From UBA11855 sp964591705 (lineage in GTDB: Archaea > Thermoproteota > Bathyarchaeia > Bathyarchaeales > Bathycorpusculaceae), in NCBI GenBank assembly GCA_964591705.1, contig CAZQCX010000003.1:10933-74932 (forward strand): DNA of 64,000 bases, read 5' to 3'. Below the pieces are notes generated by a model. It was not told the origin of the DNA. It did no database searches and worked only from the letters and a program-made list of their open reading frames with translations. Of this stretch, positions 62,488-64,000 are shown piece by piece (within the stretch, counting starts at the first letter, position 1; each line of letters opens with the position of its first letter). Position numbers and translations under genes: made by a program.

Positions 62488-63045
62488 ATGGAACCTCGCA
62501 AGCAACACACGCCTTCAGGAAAAATTTGGATCGAATACAGAGGAAAACCAATACTCGGCAGAGGCGGCGCGGAAATTCTGAGAGAAATTGACGCTGAGAA
62601 GTCGCTGTCAAAGTCTGCCAAGAAGTTGGGGATGTCTTACCGCTATCTTTGGGATTATGTGCACAGAATTCAGAGCGCACTCGGGGAAAACGTGGTCGAA
62701 ACCTACAAAGGGGGGAAAACTGGAGGTGGAGGTGCAGAGCTTACGGATATTGGAAAAGCACTGCTTGAAGAGTTCACGCGGTTGGAGGAATATCTAGGCG
62801 AGTTTCTATCTCACCCTAGAAGTTCAGAGGGGGTAAGGGTGAAGTTGAGTGCAAGAAATCAACTAAAAGGAAGAATCGTCGCCGTCGAGAAAGGAATTAT
62901 CACCGCGCAGGTGAAAGTGGAAATCAAAGGAGCCACGGTTGTCACTGCAGTCATAACAAAGGAAGACGTAGAAGACTTGAACCTGAAAGTCGGCGACGAA
63001 GTTGCAGCGATAGTAAAGTCGACCGAGATTTTAATTGGGAAATAG
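62488..63045 (+). CDS. ModE-type transcriptional regulator with Mop domain
   Basis: 185 aa. LysR/ModE-like helix-turn-helix near residues 30-70 (EKSLSKSAKKLGMSYRYLWDYVHRI) with the GGGGAELTDIGK loop, followed by a Mop/TOBE domain (LSARNQLKGRIVAVEKGIITAQVKV) that binds molybdate/tungstate. It faces tupABC and should regulate it. ATG start, leaderless geometry. The frame is open upstream to 62335 but that includes promoter DNA. Confidence 0.92.
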   Translation: MEPRKQHTPSGKIWIEYRGKPILGRGGAEILREIDAEKSLSKSAKKLGMSYRYLWDYVHRIQSALGENVVETYKGGKTGGGGAELTDIGKALLEEFTRLEEYLGEFLSHPRSSEGVRVKLSARNQLKGRIVAVEKGIITAQVKVEIKGATVVTAVITKEDVEDLNLKVGDEVAAIVKSTEILIGK

Positions 63046-63048
63046 TGT

Positions 63049-63600
63049 CTATTCGACGACGTAGCGGTATGATACGTGCTCGCCCGCCGTGGAGCTCTTT
63101 CTGATTATTCTCAATATGTCACCAGGTTTTGCGCCGATGGCCTTGACTGCAGGATCAGCCGATTTTATCTGTGGCATCTGAAACGGTTGAACTTTGTACT
63201 TTGCAAGAAGGGCGATCTTCTCTTTTTCGGTCAGTATCTCATGCATTGGAACCAGATCATGTTCAAATATGTCGAAGACTGGGAAGCTTTTCAACAGAAG
63301 TTCCACGTTTTTTTTCTTAGCGCCTGTCTTGACCGCATGAGTATAACGACCTTCAGTCACAACGATCGCGCGGTCGATCTCTTTTTCTTTCATAATTTTG
63401 TAGAGAGCATTCATTGCAGAGATGCCGACCGTGGCCGAATCCAATATGCACCAGACAATCGCCTTGACCTTTTCCCCAGGAATATCGATGACATAGGCAA
63501 ATGCGCCTTCGTATTTCTCTTTCGTGATAAGCTTGTATTTTCTAAGCTTAATAAGAACCTCAGCTTTCCGCTCTTCAACAGTCTCTGTCTGGGCACTCAT
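63049..63600 (-). CDS. rpoH: RNA polymerase subunit H (Rpb5) with N-terminal jaw-like domain
   Basis: 183 aa. The C-terminal 75 residues are canonical RpoH/Rpb5: HDLVPMHEILTEKEK, LLAKYKVQPFQMPQI, SADPAVKAIGAKPGDI and SYRYVVE. About 105 residues precede it, reading VGISAMNALYKIMKEKEIDRAIVVTEG then LLLKSFPVFDIFEHDLVP, and this appears to align with the jaw domain of eukaryotic Rpb5. The ATG at 63600 has GAGGT 7 nt upstream. rpoB is not adjacent. Confidence 0.9.
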   Translation of the reverse strand: MSAQTETVEERKAEVLIKLRKYKLITKEKYEGAFAYVIDIPGEKVKAIVWCILDSATVGISAMNALYKIMKEKEIDRAIVVTEGRYTHAVKTGAKKKNVELLLKSFPVFDIFEHDLVPMHEILTEKEKIALLAKYKVQPFQMPQIKSADPAVKAIGAKPGDILRIIRKSSTAGEHVSYRYVVE

Positions 63601-63681
63601 AGTGTAGACCTCAATCATAGAATACTCGAATCCTACAGACCATTAACCCTTAAACCTTGCGCTTGAGACCGACAATTCGGT

Positions 63682-63867
63682 TTAGGCGTTGCGGGGTTTT
63701 TGGTTCTTGTCGGAATAACTGGCTACAAGGATGGTACGACACTGCAATAGCCAACCGCGGAAAATCGCGACAAGCGCCACCCTCGATTCAGGCAAATCAA
63801 TCGACACTACAAGAAGTCTATCTGTGGGTGCTAGCAACTCGTTCCTCGCTTCCCCTAGCTTTTTCAT
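63682..63867 (-). CDS. Possible small ORF, unknown
   Basis: 61 codons, ATG start (KKLGEARNELLAPTDRLLVVSIDL...), with a TATA-like AGTTTTTATC on this strand near 63912. No family recognised and an overlapping plus-strand frame exists. Nothing else is seen from 63868 to 64000. Confidence 0.25.
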   Translation of the reverse strand: MKKLGEARNELLAPTDRLLVVSIDLPESRVALVAIFRGWLLQCRTILVASYSDKNQKPRNA

Positions 63868-64000
63868 TGCCTTTCCGATCGTCCAGAACGGTTATTTCAA
63901 GGCTGATACCAGATAAAAACTTATTAATGCCACAGGTGTTTTTTTACCGTTTGGCTTAAGCAAACAAAGCATGAGTCTGCATAATATATGGATGTGTTTA

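Noticed and set aside
1..64000. CRISPR arrays, insertion sequences and rRNA genes
   Set aside because: No regularly spaced repeats, transposase frames or rRNA-like stretches were seen; the only mobile-element trace is the integrase remnant near 20 kb.

Overview
The window is a gene-dense archaeal chromosome segment. It carries archaeal EF-2, TBP, RadA, TgtA, archaeal class CCA-adding enzyme, tRNA-splicing endonuclease, RqcH, Lhr helicase, an RNA polymerase H/Rpb5 subunit, AfpA and the UPF0200/UPF0201 pair. Gene content, many TTG/GTG starts, leaderless TATA-proximal starts and an integrase remnant of a kind I associate with Bathyarchaeia make a Thermoproteota/Bathyarchaeia-like lineage the best guess. 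No rRNA is present to confirm it.

Layout. 0-7.3 kb: GlmU-like enzyme, Lsm-like protein, PAC2 protein, TgtA-PHP pair, beta-CASP RNase, presenilin-type protease. 7.3-16 kb: AfpA plus iron-sulfur flavoprotein, EF-2, m5C methyltransferase plus PUA protein, glutamine synthetase, HisRS plus splicing endonuclease (apparently lacking its catalytic His). 16-26 kb: ferritin-like protein, MtnA, HTH-PRTase regulator, an S-component-like membrane protein, a decayed tyrosine recombinase beside a tRNA 3'-end fragment (relic of an integrated element), EamA transporter, DUF2284, tandem-SIS protein, UppP, CCA enzyme and ThpR. 26-34 kb: UPF0200-UPF0201-MBL overlap operon, class II HMG-CoA reductase, PRPP synthetase-Trm11-RNase Z operon, TIM-barrel isomerase, methyltransferase.

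34-45 kb: Cys-rich protein, a small basic protein under a 26-bp palindrome, divergent ArsR-type regulator, Lhr helicase, small zinc-ribbon protein, signal peptidase, TBP, OPRT, MBL and PHP proteins, MetRS. 45-50 kb: RDD protein, cytochrome b5 domain protein, poorly coding stretches, slipin-NfeD pair, RqcH. 50-56.3 kb: small membrane protein, RadA operon, two-subunit fumarase, a three-gene cluster of unknown membrane proteins, an orphan surface-protein C-terminus and a GC-rich structured stretch. 56.3-64 kb: PIN-like protein, DNA polymerase IV, HAD phosphatase, a decayed region, a tungstate/molybdate ABC operon facing a ModE-type regulator across a palindromic TATA box, and RpoH.

The dominant theme is tRNA and RNA maturation: TgtA, m5C and m2G methyltransferases, EndA, RNase Z, CCA enzyme, ThpR, two beta-CASP/MBL nucleases, a predicted exosome-associated protein, HisRS and MetRS. 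The observation most worth pursuing is RpoH. It has a long N-terminal extension that appears to align with the jaw domain of eukaryotic Rpb5, unlike the short RpoH typical of archaea. Two genes (MetRS and a SAM methyltransferase) have conserved N-termini extending upstream of any ATG/GTG/TTG, which suggests ACG and CTG starts or consensus errors.
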